Assembly: GCA_036379955.1 (NCBI GenBank)
Contig: DASVFR010000059.1
Coordinates: forward strand, 1-41,429
Direction: 5' to 3'
Source: VRUE01 sp036379955
GTDB taxonomy: Bacteria > Actinomycetota > Thermoleophilia > Solirubrobacterales > 70-9
DNA length: 41,429 bases
How positions within the stretch are numbered: position 1 is the first letter of the stretch; each line of letters begins with the position of its first letter. The notes under the pieces were generated by a model. It made no database searches and was not told the origin of the DNA. It saw only the letters and a program-made list of their open reading frames with translations. The position numbers were made by a program, and so were the translations under genes. Shown piece after piece: positions 5,599 through 13,972 of this stretch.

Positions 5599-7181
5599 GC
5601 GCGCTCGAGCCGATCGACCTCTCACAGCTCCCCCCCGGCCTCAAGATCCGGCTCCGCGATCCGCGGGCGCTGGAACGGCCGGAGGTACAGGCGCAGCTCC
5701 GCGAGCTGATCGAGCGCATCCGGGTCAACCCCCTGCTGCGCTACTACCCGCACGACAAGCAGACGCCCTTCCACTCCCACGCGCGCAAGATCCGCGTCTT
5801 CCTCGGCGGGGAACGGTCGGGCAAGACCGTCTCCGGCGTCCTCCAAGACCTGATCGACGCCGTTGACGACGACGTTCTGCCGCCCCACCTGCTCCCGTTC
5901 AAGATCTGGGAGCCGCCCTTCTACTGCCGCATCATCACCCCCGACTACGGCCGGGGGATGCAGGAAATGCTCAAGACGATGCAGGAATGGGTGCCCCCGG
6001 CCCAGCTCTACAAGGGCTCGTGGGAAGCCGCCTACTCCGACAAGCTCCACGAGCTGCTGTTTGCCAACGGCAGCTTCTTCGAGTTCATGACGCAGGAACA
6101 GGACGTCTCCAAGTTCGGCGGCACGTCGAGGCACCGGATTCACTACGACGAGGAACCGAAGGGCACCAAGGGCGAAGAAATCCACGAAGCCAACGTCAAC
6201 CGCCTGATCGAGTACCGCGGCGACGAACTTTTCACCTTCTCCCCCGTCCACGGCCTCGGCTGGACCTTCGATGATCTGTGGGAAGAACGGGGTGAGGAAA
6301 TCGCCCCCGACGTCTGGGACAACGAGCGGATCATCTTGGTCAGGGCCGACCAGGACGACAACCCGCACCTGGACGAGGAAGGCAAGCGCGAAGCCGAAGA
6401 AAAGATCCCCGAGCACATGCGGGCGGCTCGTAAGTCGGGGCACTTCGTCCACGCGCAGGGCCTCGTCTACCCGATGTTCGACCAGGACCAGCACACCTGC
6501 GAGCCGCTGAGCAAGGAGTTCGTCCAGGGCCTCGACTGCTTCGAGTTCATCGACCCCGGCATCGGCACCACGGCGATCCTCTTTGCCGGCTTCGACTCCG
6601 AAGAACGCCTCTGGGTCTACGACGAGCTGTACCTGCACGATCGGTGGTGTGTGCCGGAGAACGCCGCCGAGAAAATCAAGGCGAAGCGAGCCGAGTGGGG
6701 AGTGAACCCGAAGCGGTCGATCATCGACCCGGCGGCCGAGTCGCGCAACGTGCAGACCAACAAGCGCACCGACAAGGCGTACCGCGACGCCGGCATTCGG
6801 GTCCGCAAGGCGAAGTCCAACGACGTCGAAACCGGCTGCTTCGAGGTCATGCGCCGCTTCGAGCACAGCCGCGAGATCGAAGTCGAGGACGGCGTCAAGG
6901 CCCGCATCCCGTTCCCGCTGCTCATCATCGCCACCAACTGCAAGAAGACGCTCTGGGAGCGCGGCCGCTACCGCCAGGAACCGAAGGACGACGGCAGCTT
7001 CGGCGTGGTCAAGAAGGACGATCACGCGATGGACGCGCTCCGCTACGGCTGCATGGAGCGGACGGTGAAACGCCGGCGACGTCGGCGCCCCAACGACAAC
7101 GTCTACAAACCCGGCACCGCCCCACCCGCAGCGAAACGACGTCGCAAACGGGCGGGCGGGCCGATGGGCAAGTTCTCCTAG
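5595..7181 (+). CDS. terL: Terminase large subunit (packaging ATPase/nuclease)
   Basis: 528 residues from GTG 5595, which overlaps the upstream TGA. The longer frame from 5535 lies inside the previous gene. Walker A is GGERSGKT (71-78); Walker B is HYDEE (183-187) with the catalytic Glu. The RNase H-like nuclease domain shows FIDPG (D320), a second acidic site in IIDPAAE, and DHAMDAL (D476, D480). The C-terminus is a basic tail (KRRRRRR, RRRKRAGG). It pumps DNA into the prohead and makes the packaging cuts. The TerS-like gene is not adjacent: it lies at 39558-40088, across the leftward operon. The stop codon is shared with the convergent gene below (CTAG 7178-7181). Confidence 0.95.
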   Translation: MSALEPIDLSQLPPGLKIRLRDPRALERPEVQAQLRELIERIRVNPLLRYYPHDKQTPFHSHARKIRVFLGGERSGKTVSGVLQDLIDAVDDDVLPPHLLPFKIWEPPFYCRIITPDYGRGMQEMLKTMQEWVPPAQLYKGSWEAAYSDKLHELLFANGSFFEFMTQEQDVSKFGGTSRHRIHYDEEPKGTKGEEIHEANVNRLIEYRGDELFTFSPVHGLGWTFDDLWEERGEEIAPDVWDNERIILVRADQDDNPHLDEEGKREAEEKIPEHMRAARKSGHFVHAQGLVYPMFDQDQHTCEPLSKEFVQGLDCFEFIDPGIGTTAILFAGFDSEERLWVYDELYLHDRWCVPENAAEKIKAKRAEWGVNPKRSIIDPAAESRNVQTNKRTDKAYRDAGIRVRKAKSNDVETGCFEVMRRFEHSREIEVEDGVKARIPFPLLIIATNCKKTLWERGRYRQEPKDDGSFGVVKKDDHAMDALRYGCMERTVKRRRRRRPNDNVYKPGTAPPAAKRRRKRAGGPMGKFS

Positions 7182-7489
7182 TCGTTGTCCTTCTTGTAGA
7201 GCCGCAGCGCGCGGGCCTTCGCGTCCTTGCGCTTGCGGTGTTTCACCATCGTCTTCTCGTCAAACTCCCAGCGCGTCGCTTTGCCGGTGCGCGAGCCCTT
7301 GCCCTTCGCTCGGTAGACGAAGCTCGCGTACCAGCCCTTCTCGTCCTCGGCCTTCTCGGTCGTCCAGCAGTACATGTTGCCGTTGCCCTTCTGGAAGTAA
7401 CGGTAGGAGGGCGGCGTCGAGATCAGTCCCGTTTCCCGCATGTACTGGTTAATGCGTTCGCTGACTCGTCGCATTGACTCGTCGCTCAT
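7178..7489 (-). CDS. Isolated leftward gene (moron-like), unknown function
   Basis: 103 residues, the only minus-strand gene inside the rightward virion block. Start chosen at 7489 because AACCGAAGGGAG lies 4 bases upstream (7494-7505); a start at 7534 has no such signal. Sequence: a helical N-terminus (SDESMRRVSERINQYMRETG), a mixed middle (SYRYFQKGNGNMYCWTTEKAEDEKGWYASFVYRAKGKG), and a Lys/Arg-rich helix at the end. The upstream gap is AT-rich compared with the genome. Independent control and position suggest a gene expressed apart from the late operon. It could be a small DNA- or RNA-binding protein; no family is recognised. Confidence 0.75.
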   Translation of the reverse strand: MSDESMRRVSERINQYMRETGLISTPPSYRYFQKGNGNMYCWTTEKAEDEKGWYASFVYRAKGKGSRTGKATRWEFDEKTMVKHRKRKDAKARALRLYKKDND

Positions 7490-7493
7490 GTGA

Positions 7494-7505
7494 CTCCCTT
7501 CGGTT
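7494..7505 (-). promoter_or_regulatory. Start-associated RBS leader AACCGAAGGGAG
   Basis: Exact minus-strand copy, 4 bases upstream of the ATG at 7489. Confidence 0.7.
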
Positions 7506-7544
7506 GGTGTGAGTACACATTTTCTCAAACGCACTTTTCACACC
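7506..7544 (-). promoter_or_regulatory. Inverted repeat with a one-mismatch copy of the promoter motif
   Basis: GGTGTGA (7506-7512) and TCACACC (7538-7544) are perfect inverted arms 25 bases apart. On the minus strand 7518-7508 reads GTGTACTCACA, one base off the GTGTACCCACA form of motifs B and C, and lies just upstream of the leader of the isolated gene. The AT-rich gap 7490-7643 has no other gene; a TAAATT at 7599-7604 could serve rightward transcription but lacks a matching -35. Confidence 0.4.
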
Positions 7545-7643
7545 TGACCGTCCCAGGCACGTACTTCCGAAAGTGAAGTGTGTGTTTTGCAGGCTTTCTA
7601 AATTTTGCTTGACACCGTTTTCGACCAAGGAGGAATCCCAGCC

Positions 7644-7970
7644 GTGTCCCGCCTGATAGAGACCGAGGGCGACCGCCCGCTTCCGTTCCCCCCGAAGAAG
7701 TGCGCCATCACCGGCCGCGCCACCGGGAGGTTCATCGACTGCAACCGCGTGATCGACTCGCCGCTGCCACATCGGATCTACCTCAGCGTCGAGTACGTGG
7801 AAACCATCGCCCGCGAGCACCTGGGCATGGTCTCCGAAGGGAAGGCCAAGCAACTCGAAGAATGGCTCGAGCACGCCCGCAAGGAGCGCGACGAGCTGCA
7901 AGAAGTGATCGACGCCGCGGCCAAGCTCGAGGAGCACAGGCCGGACGCCGTTCGCCGAAAGGAGCTGTAG
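7644..7970 (+). CDS. Hypothetical protein, first gene of the virion block
   Basis: 108 residues from GTG 7644, with AAGGAGG at 7628-7634. A start at 7605 (TTG) would precede that SD and is rejected. N-terminal half has two cysteines (KKCAIT, DCNRV) in a beta-like context; the C-terminal half from residue 60 is a charged helix (EGKAKQLEEWLEHARKERDE, then LQEVIDAAAKLEEH) likely to form a coiled coil. No family recognised. Confidence 0.8.
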   Translation: MSRLIETEGDRPLPFPPKKCAITGRATGRFIDCNRVIDSPLPHRIYLSVEYVETIAREHLGMVSEGKAKQLEEWLEHARKERDELQEVIDAAAKLEEHRPDAVRRKEL

Positions 7971-7974
7971 TCCA

Positions 7975-8364
7975 ATGCCCGCGAATCAATCACTCGGAGT
8001 CGGCGCAACCCGCAGGCTCGACACGGCGATCCGCGAGATCGACGTGTCCACCGGGCCGGTGGTCTTGACGCTGCCGGACAACACCTTCGTCACTGTCGCC
8101 CCCGGCGGCAGGGAGACGTTCGACCCGCCGCTCGCCGGCATCCAGCTCTACGCACCTGGCGGGGCTCGCTATCACGTCACCTACGAGACCGACCCGGTCG
8201 GCCACGAGGAGTCGCGGCGACTGCCGGGCAGCGGGAGCGCCACCGAGAGGGCGCCTCGACAGCGTCGGAAACGATCGACGGCCAAGAGCACGCGGACCTC
8301 CGCGACCAAGTCCAAGTCCAAGTCGAAGGCGAAAGCCAAGACGAAGACCAGGAAGAAGGGCTAA
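7975..8364 (+). CDS. Hypothetical protein with lysine-rich repeat tail
   Basis: 129 residues. Residues 1-80 are beta-rich (TGPVVLTLPDNTFVTVAPGG; GIQLYAPGGARYHVTYE) and may be a small virion-surface or head protein. Residues 85-129 are disordered and basic, ending with alternating Lys-Ser, Lys-Ala and Lys-Thr pairs, a low-complexity tail encoded by near-identical six-base units (aagtcc/aagtcg/aaagcc/aagacg). A histone-like DNA contact inside the capsid is one possibility. Confidence 0.75.
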   Translation: MPANQSLGVGATRRLDTAIREIDVSTGPVVLTLPDNTFVTVAPGGRETFDPPLAGIQLYAPGGARYHVTYETDPVGHEESRRLPGSGSATERAPRQRRKRSTAKSTRTSATKSKSKSKAKAKTKTRKKG

Positions 8365-8367
8365 GCG

Positions 8368-8850
8368 ATGGGCGTCCGCACCGACACTCCCCCGGTTGTC
8401 CTTGCCTCCGAGGAGCGGAGCGCGACGACCCACAGCGAGGAGATCCGCAACCCCCACGAGATCGGGGGCGCCTTCCTGGTCTTCCACCTGACCAAAGCGC
8501 CACCGAAACCGCGGGCGAAAAAAGAAGAAGAAACCGAAAAAGAAAAAGCGGAACTCAAAGCCGAAGAAGAAGCCCAGGAAGGCACGCTCAAGGTCGTGAT
8601 CGAAGCGAAGGACGAAGTCAGCGGTGAATGGATTCCGCTCACCGCCTTCGCCGTCACCAAAAAAGGCTCCGAACTCGAAGCCGGTGGCACGCTCGCCTAC
8701 ACGATCTACGCGGGCGCGCTCGAGACGGCGGCTGTGGCGAACCACGAAGTGCAGGGCCTTCCGCTGCCCCGCACCTGGCGCGCGACGGTCGAACACTCCA
8801 AGGGCGGGAAATGGACCTACTCGCTCAGCTACCAGCCCCTCGCTGCGTAG
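8368..8850 (+). CDS. Probable beta-rich virion protein with charged coil insert
   Basis: 160 residues. Two beta segments (EIGGAFLVFHLTKAP and EGTLKVVIEAKDEVSGEWIPLTAF) are split by a Glu/Lys insert at about residues 48-74 (KPRAKKEEETEKEKAELK...). The C-terminal half (GTLAYTIYAGALETAAV, then LPLPRTWRATVEHSKGGKWTYSLSYQPL) resembles small phage proteins that decorate heads or tails. The insert stands out in base use: A-rich runs (gaaaaaga) against GC-rich flanks, as if added later. Confidence 0.7.
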   Translation: MGVRTDTPPVVLASEERSATTHSEEIRNPHEIGGAFLVFHLTKAPPKPRAKKEEETEKEKAELKAEEEAQEGTLKVVIEAKDEVSGEWIPLTAFAVTKKGSELEAGGTLAYTIYAGALETAAVANHEVQGLPLPRTWRATVEHSKGGKWTYSLSYQPLAA

Positions 8851-9111
8851 ATGGAAGCGATCGTCCTCGTCGCCGCCTTCCTCGCCTTCATCGCGTGGAG
8901 AGAGCGCCAACACGCCCTCGAGCGTGCGGCCCTCTCTCGCCGCGGTGGGAAGCCCCCAGCACCCGTCGTCTCCTCCCGGCGGCGGGCGCGCAAGGGCAAG
9001 CCCGAGAAGGCGCGGGTGATCTCGGCCGACGACGACAGCGCCTTCGCCGAGGCGCGGGGATGGACCGACGAGCCCGACGAGCCTGCACCTGCTGAGGAGG
9101 ACGACGACTAA
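8851..9111 (+). CDS. Small membrane-anchored protein
   Basis: 86 residues; ATG immediately follows the upstream TAG. MEAIVLVAAFLAFIAW is a short TM segment, followed by a basic region (RERQHALERAALSRRGGK...RRRARKGKPEKAR) and an acidic end (EPDEPAPAEEDDD). Stop TAA shares its last base with the portal start. Possibly a membrane-associated assembly factor; unknown. Confidence 0.75.
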   Translation: MEAIVLVAAFLAFIAWRERQHALERAALSRRGGKPPAPVVSSRRRARKGKPEKARVISADDDSAFAEARGWTDEPDEPAPAEEDDD

Positions 9112-11276
9112 TGGCATCGCTCACCGACGCAGCGGCCAACGCACTCGACAAGCTCCGGCCGGCCAAACCGCCGAAGCAGGACAAGGCGGTCAAGAAGAAG
9201 CTCGAGCGCGGCCGCGAACGGCTGGCGCAGGTCGCCCCTCGGCGCAAGCAGGCGATCGAGTTCGCCCGCGGCAACCACTACGTGTCGATCGACAAGACCG
9301 GGCTCAAGCTGGTCGAGCAGTCCACGGTGCCCCGCTGGGCCGGCGGCGAAAAGCCCGACCATCGGGTTCGCCGCTCCCACGACCTGATCGGCCCGATCCT
9401 CAAGGGCAAGGTCTCCGGCGCCACCCAGCGCATCCCCGGTTATGAAGTCGTCCCCTCGACGTCAGACCCCGAGGACTACGCGGCCACTCGCCTCTCGAAG
9501 AAGATCCTCGTCGCCGGCTACGAGGAGCCCTGGGGCCTCAAGCAGGCGTTCCGCAAGTTCGTCTGGAACGCCCTGGTCACCGAGGAAGCCTTTATCATGC
9601 CCTTCTGGGACGCGACGGTAGGCCCCTTCATCGACACCGAGGAGGGGCCGATCGGGATGGGCGAGGTCCGGGCCTGCGTCTACTCCGGGCTCGAGGTCAT
9701 TTGGGAGCCGGGCGTGGACTTCGAGGACTCGCGCTGGTTTGCGATCGAGCACGCGCGGCCGAAGGACGACGTCGAAGCCGAGGAAGGCTTCCTGGGTGGC
9801 GAGGGCTCGCTGAATGCCGACGCCGACGAGCACGCGATGATCGCCGGCCGGGAAAAGCCCAAGGGCGGCAACCTCGTCATGGTCACCGAGTATTTCGAGC
9901 GGCCCTCGGTCAAGCACCCGAAAGGCCGGCGCCTGACCTACGCGAACGGCCGCGAGATCTTCGCCCCCGAGGACTACCCGCTCGAAGACGCGAAGGGCCG
10001 CGTCGTGGACGCTCCGTGCCTCTACCGGGCCGTCTACTCGATCGACGGCTCGAGCGACCGCCACCGCGGCCTCGTGCAGTCGATGATCGAGATTATGCGG
10101 GCCTACGACTACGGCGCCAACAAGGCGGCCGAGTACCTGCAACTCGTCCTCGTCCCGCAGATCATGGCCCCCGAGGGCGCGATCAAGGGCGAGATAGACG
10201 ACGAGCCCGGCGGCCAGGTCGAAATCGACAAGGAGGTCTGGGAAGAAACCGGCGGCGAGGGGATCAAATGGCGGGATATGCCGTCGATGCCCAACGAGTT
10301 CGGCGAGGTACAGGACCGCGCTCAGGCCGCTCTCGGCTTCGTCGCCAACGACAACGCGATCCCCAGCCAGGTCGAATCGGGCAAGGGCATCGAAGCCTTC
10401 CGCCAGAAAGACGCCGTCGCCTGGCAGGACTTTCTCGAAGACCTCGCCCGCGTCCACGCCTCGGTCGGCCGCGACATTCTCTGCATCATCCAGCGCCGCT
10501 ACACCGAGGACCGGCTGTTCAAGTTCCGGGGCTCGACGGGCTGGGAGACGATGGCCGACTTCCGCGGCGCCCAGATCCGCGAGCAGACCGACGTGCGGGT
10601 GTCCTCGGCTTCCTTTGAAGCTCGCAGCCGCGCCGAAGTGCAGCAGCAGATCATGCAGATCGCCGGCCCCGAAGGGCTGTTCCCCGGCAAGTTCCCGGCC
10701 GAGGTCGTCCTGCGCGCCCTCTCCACCGGCGACATAGACCTGCTCAACGAGGCATACGAAGCCGACGAGGCGAGGATCAACTTCATCATCGCCCAGATCC
10801 GCGCCGGCACCTTCTGGGATCTGCCCAAGCGCCCGGTCTTCCCCAACGAGGACGTGCCCCGGATCAACCCCCGCACCGGCGAACCGCTGTGGATCGAAGA
10901 ACCGGAATACGACGAAGAAACCGGAGCGCCGATCCCCGGCACCGGGAAAGCCGTGCAGGAGAAGTACGTCGAGGGCTGGATGCCGCGGCCCTTCGACAAC
11001 GTCCCTGTGTGGAAGCTGCGCCTCGAGACCTTCATGAAGTCAGACGAGTGGGGCCACCTGCCCGCGCGAGATCAGATGGCGACGATGGACGTCTACCGCG
11101 CCCTGATCGACCTCGAGACCCGCAACGCTGCGCGAGCCCAGGAATTGCAGACGCAGCGTGCGGAAGAACTCGGGATGCAGAACGCGGCCGCTCCCCAGGG
11201 CGGAAAGCAGATGCCCTCCCAGCCCAGCGAAACCGGCGGCGGCCAAGAAGAAGGCCCCGTCAGCTCGTCTGAATAA
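9111..11276 (+). CDS. Portal protein (P22-like)
   Basis: 721 residues, the usual size for podoviral P22-type portals. Diagnostic stretches: an N-terminal basic helix with RERLAQVAPRRKQAIEFARGNHY, a conserved NALVTEEAFIMPFWD, a central region with DYGANKAAEYLQLVLVPQIM, and a long helical C-terminal half (RAEVQQQIMQIAGPEGLFPGKFP; MDVYRALIDLETRNAARAQEL). The disordered tail is Gln/Pro/Gly-rich. It forms the dodecameric vertex through which DNA enters and on which the terminase docks. It precedes the scaffold and capsid genes, as in most P22-like genomes. Confidence 0.85.
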   Translation: MASLTDAAANALDKLRPAKPPKQDKAVKKKLERGRERLAQVAPRRKQAIEFARGNHYVSIDKTGLKLVEQSTVPRWAGGEKPDHRVRRSHDLIGPILKGKVSGATQRIPGYEVVPSTSDPEDYAATRLSKKILVAGYEEPWGLKQAFRKFVWNALVTEEAFIMPFWDATVGPFIDTEEGPIGMGEVRACVYSGLEVIWEPGVDFEDSRWFAIEHARPKDDVEAEEGFLGGEGSLNADADEHAMIAGREKPKGGNLVMVTEYFERPSVKHPKGRRLTYANGREIFAPEDYPLEDAKGRVVDAPCLYRAVYSIDGSSDRHRGLVQSMIEIMRAYDYGANKAAEYLQLVLVPQIMAPEGAIKGEIDDEPGGQVEIDKEVWEETGGEGIKWRDMPSMPNEFGEVQDRAQAALGFVANDNAIPSQVESGKGIEAFRQKDAVAWQDFLEDLARVHASVGRDILCIIQRRYTEDRLFKFRGSTGWETMADFRGAQIREQTDVRVSSASFEARSRAEVQQQIMQIAGPEGLFPGKFPAEVVLRALSTGDIDLLNEAYEADEARINFIIAQIRAGTFWDLPKRPVFPNEDVPRINPRTGEPLWIEEPEYDEETGAPIPGTGKAVQEKYVEGWMPRPFDNVPVWKLRLETFMKSDEWGHLPARDQMATMDVYRALIDLETRNAARAQELQTQRAEELGMQNAAAPQGGKQMPSQPSETGGGQEEGPVSSSE

Positions 11277-11362
11277 GAGCTTGCCGAACCAGCGTCTCTG
11301 ACGCACTCGGCGAAATCGCCCGAACCCGCCTACGAGCACTCGGGCCGGAGAAAGGAGCCCAA

Positions 11363-12289
11363 ATGGGCACCCATGTAGAGGCCCCTGCCAGCCGGCAGGA
11401 TCAGCCCACGGCACTAGCTCACCTGGACGACGTCCTCGAGCTTGCCCGGAGAGAGGAACCAGCGTGGCCGGAAGGCATCGCCGAGCTGCGGCGATCAGGC
11501 GCACTCCTCAACCTTGGCGAGGACGACGACGACACCGGGAAAGAGGAGGAGCCGAACCCCGACGACGACCACTCCCAGGACGGGAACCAGGGCGCCGACG
11601 AGGAAACGGAGTCCTTCACGGACTTCGACCTCGACTCGCTTCCGCCGGAGGCGCGTAGAGCAGCCGAAGCCGCTGAAAAGCGGATGCAGGCCGACTACAC
11701 GCGCAAGACGCAGGAGTTGAGCCAGAGGAGCCAGGAAGCCGGTCAATACGAGGCGATCGTGCGCGGTCTCGAAGATCCCAACAGGGCTCCCGAGATCCTG
11801 CGAATCCTCGACATTGAGTTGCCTGGCGGCGAAGAAGACGATTGGCTGCTTGACGACGACGACCTCTACGAGGACGACGTCAACTCGCAGCGGCTCGAAG
11901 ACCTCGAGCGGCGTCTGGAAGAAAGCGAACAGGTCGGCCAGCAACGGCAGATCGAAGACGCTGAGGACCAGCAGGTCGCGCAGGAAATCGAAGCCTGGGA
12001 GAAGGAGCACGACTTCGCTCTGAGCCCCGAGGAAATCGCCTTCGTCTACGTCTACGCGGACGAGTTCCGCGGTGAGGACGGAGCGCCCGGAGGGAAGGCC
12101 GCAATCGACCTTCTCGAGGGCATCGTCGCCGGTCGGCAGTCACAGTGGATCGAGTCGAAGAAGGCTCCCCGCAGGATGCCGAAGGGCAAAGCGGCCTCCC
12201 GGCAGGTTGACCTGTCAACGGAGACCCAGGAGGAGCGCGTCAAGCGCATGGCGGCGGCGGCAGAGGCCGCTCGCGGCTCGGGCCAATAG
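11363..12289 (+). CDS. Scaffolding protein
   Basis: 308 residues; AAAGGAG five bases before ATG. Very acidic N-terminal half with DDDDTGKEEE and DDDLYEDD runs, long coiled-coil helices (PEARRAAEAAEKRMQADYTRKT; SQRLEDLERRLEESEQVGQQRQ), and a basic C-terminal end (SKKAPRRMPKGKAASRQ) of the kind that binds the capsid inner face. Position between portal and major capsid protein, together with composition, supports a scaffold. The 86-base gap before it holds only the SD. Confidence 0.8.
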   Translation: MGTHVEAPASRQDQPTALAHLDDVLELARREEPAWPEGIAELRRSGALLNLGEDDDDTGKEEEPNPDDDHSQDGNQGADEETESFTDFDLDSLPPEARRAAEAAEKRMQADYTRKTQELSQRSQEAGQYEAIVRGLEDPNRAPEILRILDIELPGGEEDDWLLDDDDLYEDDVNSQRLEDLERRLEESEQVGQQRQIEDAEDQQVAQEIEAWEKEHDFALSPEEIAFVYVYADEFRGEDGAPGGKAAIDLLEGIVAGRQSQWIESKKAPRRMPKGKAASRQVDLSTETQEERVKRMAAAAEAARGSGQ

Positions 12290-12322
12290 GCCCTATTCCT
12301 CCGCTGGAAAGGAGGGCGTCAC

Positions 12323-13567
12323 ATGCCGGCCACGGACATAGCCGTAGTCGAAGCGACGCTTAAGGAGGGCTGGACCCAGGACAACTTGGAGGTCCAGTTC
12401 CTCAAGGACGACGAACTGATGAAGCAGCTCGGCGTCAAGGACCCGGACGAGCTGATCGGTGACGTCGCTCTCACGGCCGTTCACACCGGCCGCGCGGGCG
12501 GGTTCACGATGGTCGGCCCGAACGGTTCGCGGGAAACCAACGCCCCGGACGGTCAGAAGACCGCTCAGGCGAAATGGACCCTGCGGCGTGCGTTCAACTC
12601 GGTCGAAATCGACACCGCGGCGATCAAGCGGACTGGCAACAACAGCCAGGCCGTCGCCAAGGTCGTAGACACCGAGGTATCGGGCAAGATCTCGGACACG
12701 CAGAAGCAGATCGTCCGGCAGCTTGTCACCGACCAGTCCGGCTTCATCGTCTCGCTCGAAGACACCGAAGGCGAAGCGACGGTCCTGCCGTTGCAGACCT
12801 CCGGCACCTACGGGCTCGGCGTCGAGGCAACCCGTCAGCAGTGGCTCCCGATCGGTCAGCAGATCGACATTGGGACCAAAGCCAACGAGGTCGCCTTGGC
12901 CGATGGGCGGGAAATCACCGCCTACGACGACGACGAAACCACCCCGACGATCACGATCTCAGGTGCCAAAGTGGACACCGAAGCAGATGGGAAATACTTC
13001 GTCTCGATCAAGAACTCTCGCTCGGGGGAAACGTCCTACTCGATGAACGGATTCAGGAACCTGTGCGACCCCACGGTCGCCTTCGGGGAACTGAAACCGG
13101 AAGACGAGCCTGGATGGGTTCCGGCGTTCCACGACTCCTCGGGAGGCGCCCTCACGCGCGAGCGTGTGGTCAAAGGCCGGCGCAAGGTGCGTCAGCGCGG
13201 CGTCAACCCCGATTGGGCGTGGACCTCGCTCGAGCAGGTAGAAAACCTCGAGAACGAGCTGTTCCCGCAGGTGCGCTACCAGGACCCGAACGGGATGGAC
13301 ACCGGCGACGGTGAGTTCGTCATGATCGGCAAGTCTCTCCGGGTCCAGGCCCACGAGGACTGCCCTGACGGCGACTTCACCTACGTCAAGAAGGAACACG
13401 TCGCCATGATTAGGGACGAGAAGCCCTACTGGCTGACGCAGAAGTTCGGCAACGGCATCCTCATGCCGCAGGCGAACTCGACCTTCCTGTACGGGTCGCT
13501 CGAGTGGTACGTCGAGTTCATGTGCAACCGCCGCAACGCGGTTGGCAACTTCACCGGACTCGAATAG
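12323..13567 (+). CDS. Major capsid protein
   Basis: 414 residues; GGAAAGGAGGG upstream. N-terminal helix (IAVVEATLKEGWTQDNLEVQFLKDDELMKQLG), followed by a mixed alpha/beta body with segments such as WTLRRAFNSVEIDTAAIKR and the C-terminal WLTQKFGNGILMPQANSTFLYGSLEWYVEFMCNRRNAVGNFTG. Length, placement after the scaffold, and a strong terminator directly after it fit the abundant HK97-fold coat. A Gly/Asp-rich insert around residues 190-240 (GREITAYDDDETTPTITISGAK) may be an added surface domain. Confidence 0.85.
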   Translation: MPATDIAVVEATLKEGWTQDNLEVQFLKDDELMKQLGVKDPDELIGDVALTAVHTGRAGGFTMVGPNGSRETNAPDGQKTAQAKWTLRRAFNSVEIDTAAIKRTGNNSQAVAKVVDTEVSGKISDTQKQIVRQLVTDQSGFIVSLEDTEGEATVLPLQTSGTYGLGVEATRQQWLPIGQQIDIGTKANEVALADGREITAYDDDETTPTITISGAKVDTEADGKYFVSIKNSRSGETSYSMNGFRNLCDPTVAFGELKPEDEPGWVPAFHDSSGGALTRERVVKGRRKVRQRGVNPDWAWTSLEQVENLENELFPQVRYQDPNGMDTGDGEFVMIGKSLRVQAHEDCPDGDFTYVKKEHVAMIRDEKPYWLTQKFGNGILMPQANSTFLYGSLEWYVEFMCNRRNAVGNFTGLE

Positions 13568-13576
13568 GAATTACCC

Positions 13577-13612
13577 GGCCCGTCCCTGAGTCACATCGGG
13601 GGCGGGCCTTCC
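13577..13612 (+). terminator. Hairpin terminator after the major capsid gene
   Basis: GGCCCGTCCC (13577-13586) pairs with GGGGCGGGCC (13599-13608), 10 bp with one G-U, 12-base loop, followed by a weak T-rich stretch. Probably reduces read-through so that coat mRNA exceeds that of the downstream genes. Confidence 0.65.
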
Positions 13613-13642
13613 GTCGTTAACCAACCCGGAAGGGGAGAAGCA

Positions 13643-13963
13643 ATGTCAGTCGCCGTCGAAACCGTCCGCACCGCAAAGGTGCCGGGTGACGAGTTCATGA
13701 CCGAAACCGACGTCACCTTCGACAACAAATACGTGACCGGCGGGGAGCCTGTGACCGCCGAGCAGTTGGGCCTCTCTCGAGTGACGGGTGGGTTTGCCGT
13801 CCTCGTGAATCCGGGCGAAGCCGAAGCCACGCCGATCAACCAGTGTTTCTTCGACGTCGCCAACTTGAAGGTCAAGCTGTTCAACAGCAAAACCTCGAAA
13901 GAGCTGGCGAACGAAGGCGACGCCTCCAAAGTGATCGTCCGCGTCTTCGCCTTCGGGAAGTAG
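13643..13963 (+). CDS. Candidate capsid decoration or small head protein
   Basis: 106 residues; GGAAGGGGAG upstream. Beta-rich: MSVAVETVRTAKVPGDEFM, VTGGEPVTAEQLGLSRVTGGFAVLVNPGEAEATPI, and KVIVRVFAFGK. The phrase GGEPVTAEQLGLSRV followed by a mid-length beta domain is common in small proteins that sit directly after major capsid genes and are found on virions. A role in head stabilisation is likely but rests on position. Confidence 0.6.
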   Translation: MSVAVETVRTAKVPGDEFMTETDVTFDNKYVTGGEPVTAEQLGLSRVTGGFAVLVNPGEAEATPINQCFFDVANLKVKLFNSKTSKELANEGDASKVIVRVFAFGK

Positions 13964-13972
13964 GAGGCGCCT

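Noticed and set aside
5622..7025. 467-codon minus frame opposite terL
   Set aside because: Same shadow effect; terL motifs and coupled starts are on the plus strand.
7609..7614. TTGACA -35 box before 7644
   Set aside because: No -10-like hexamer at 16-18 bases downstream; the SD occupies that place.
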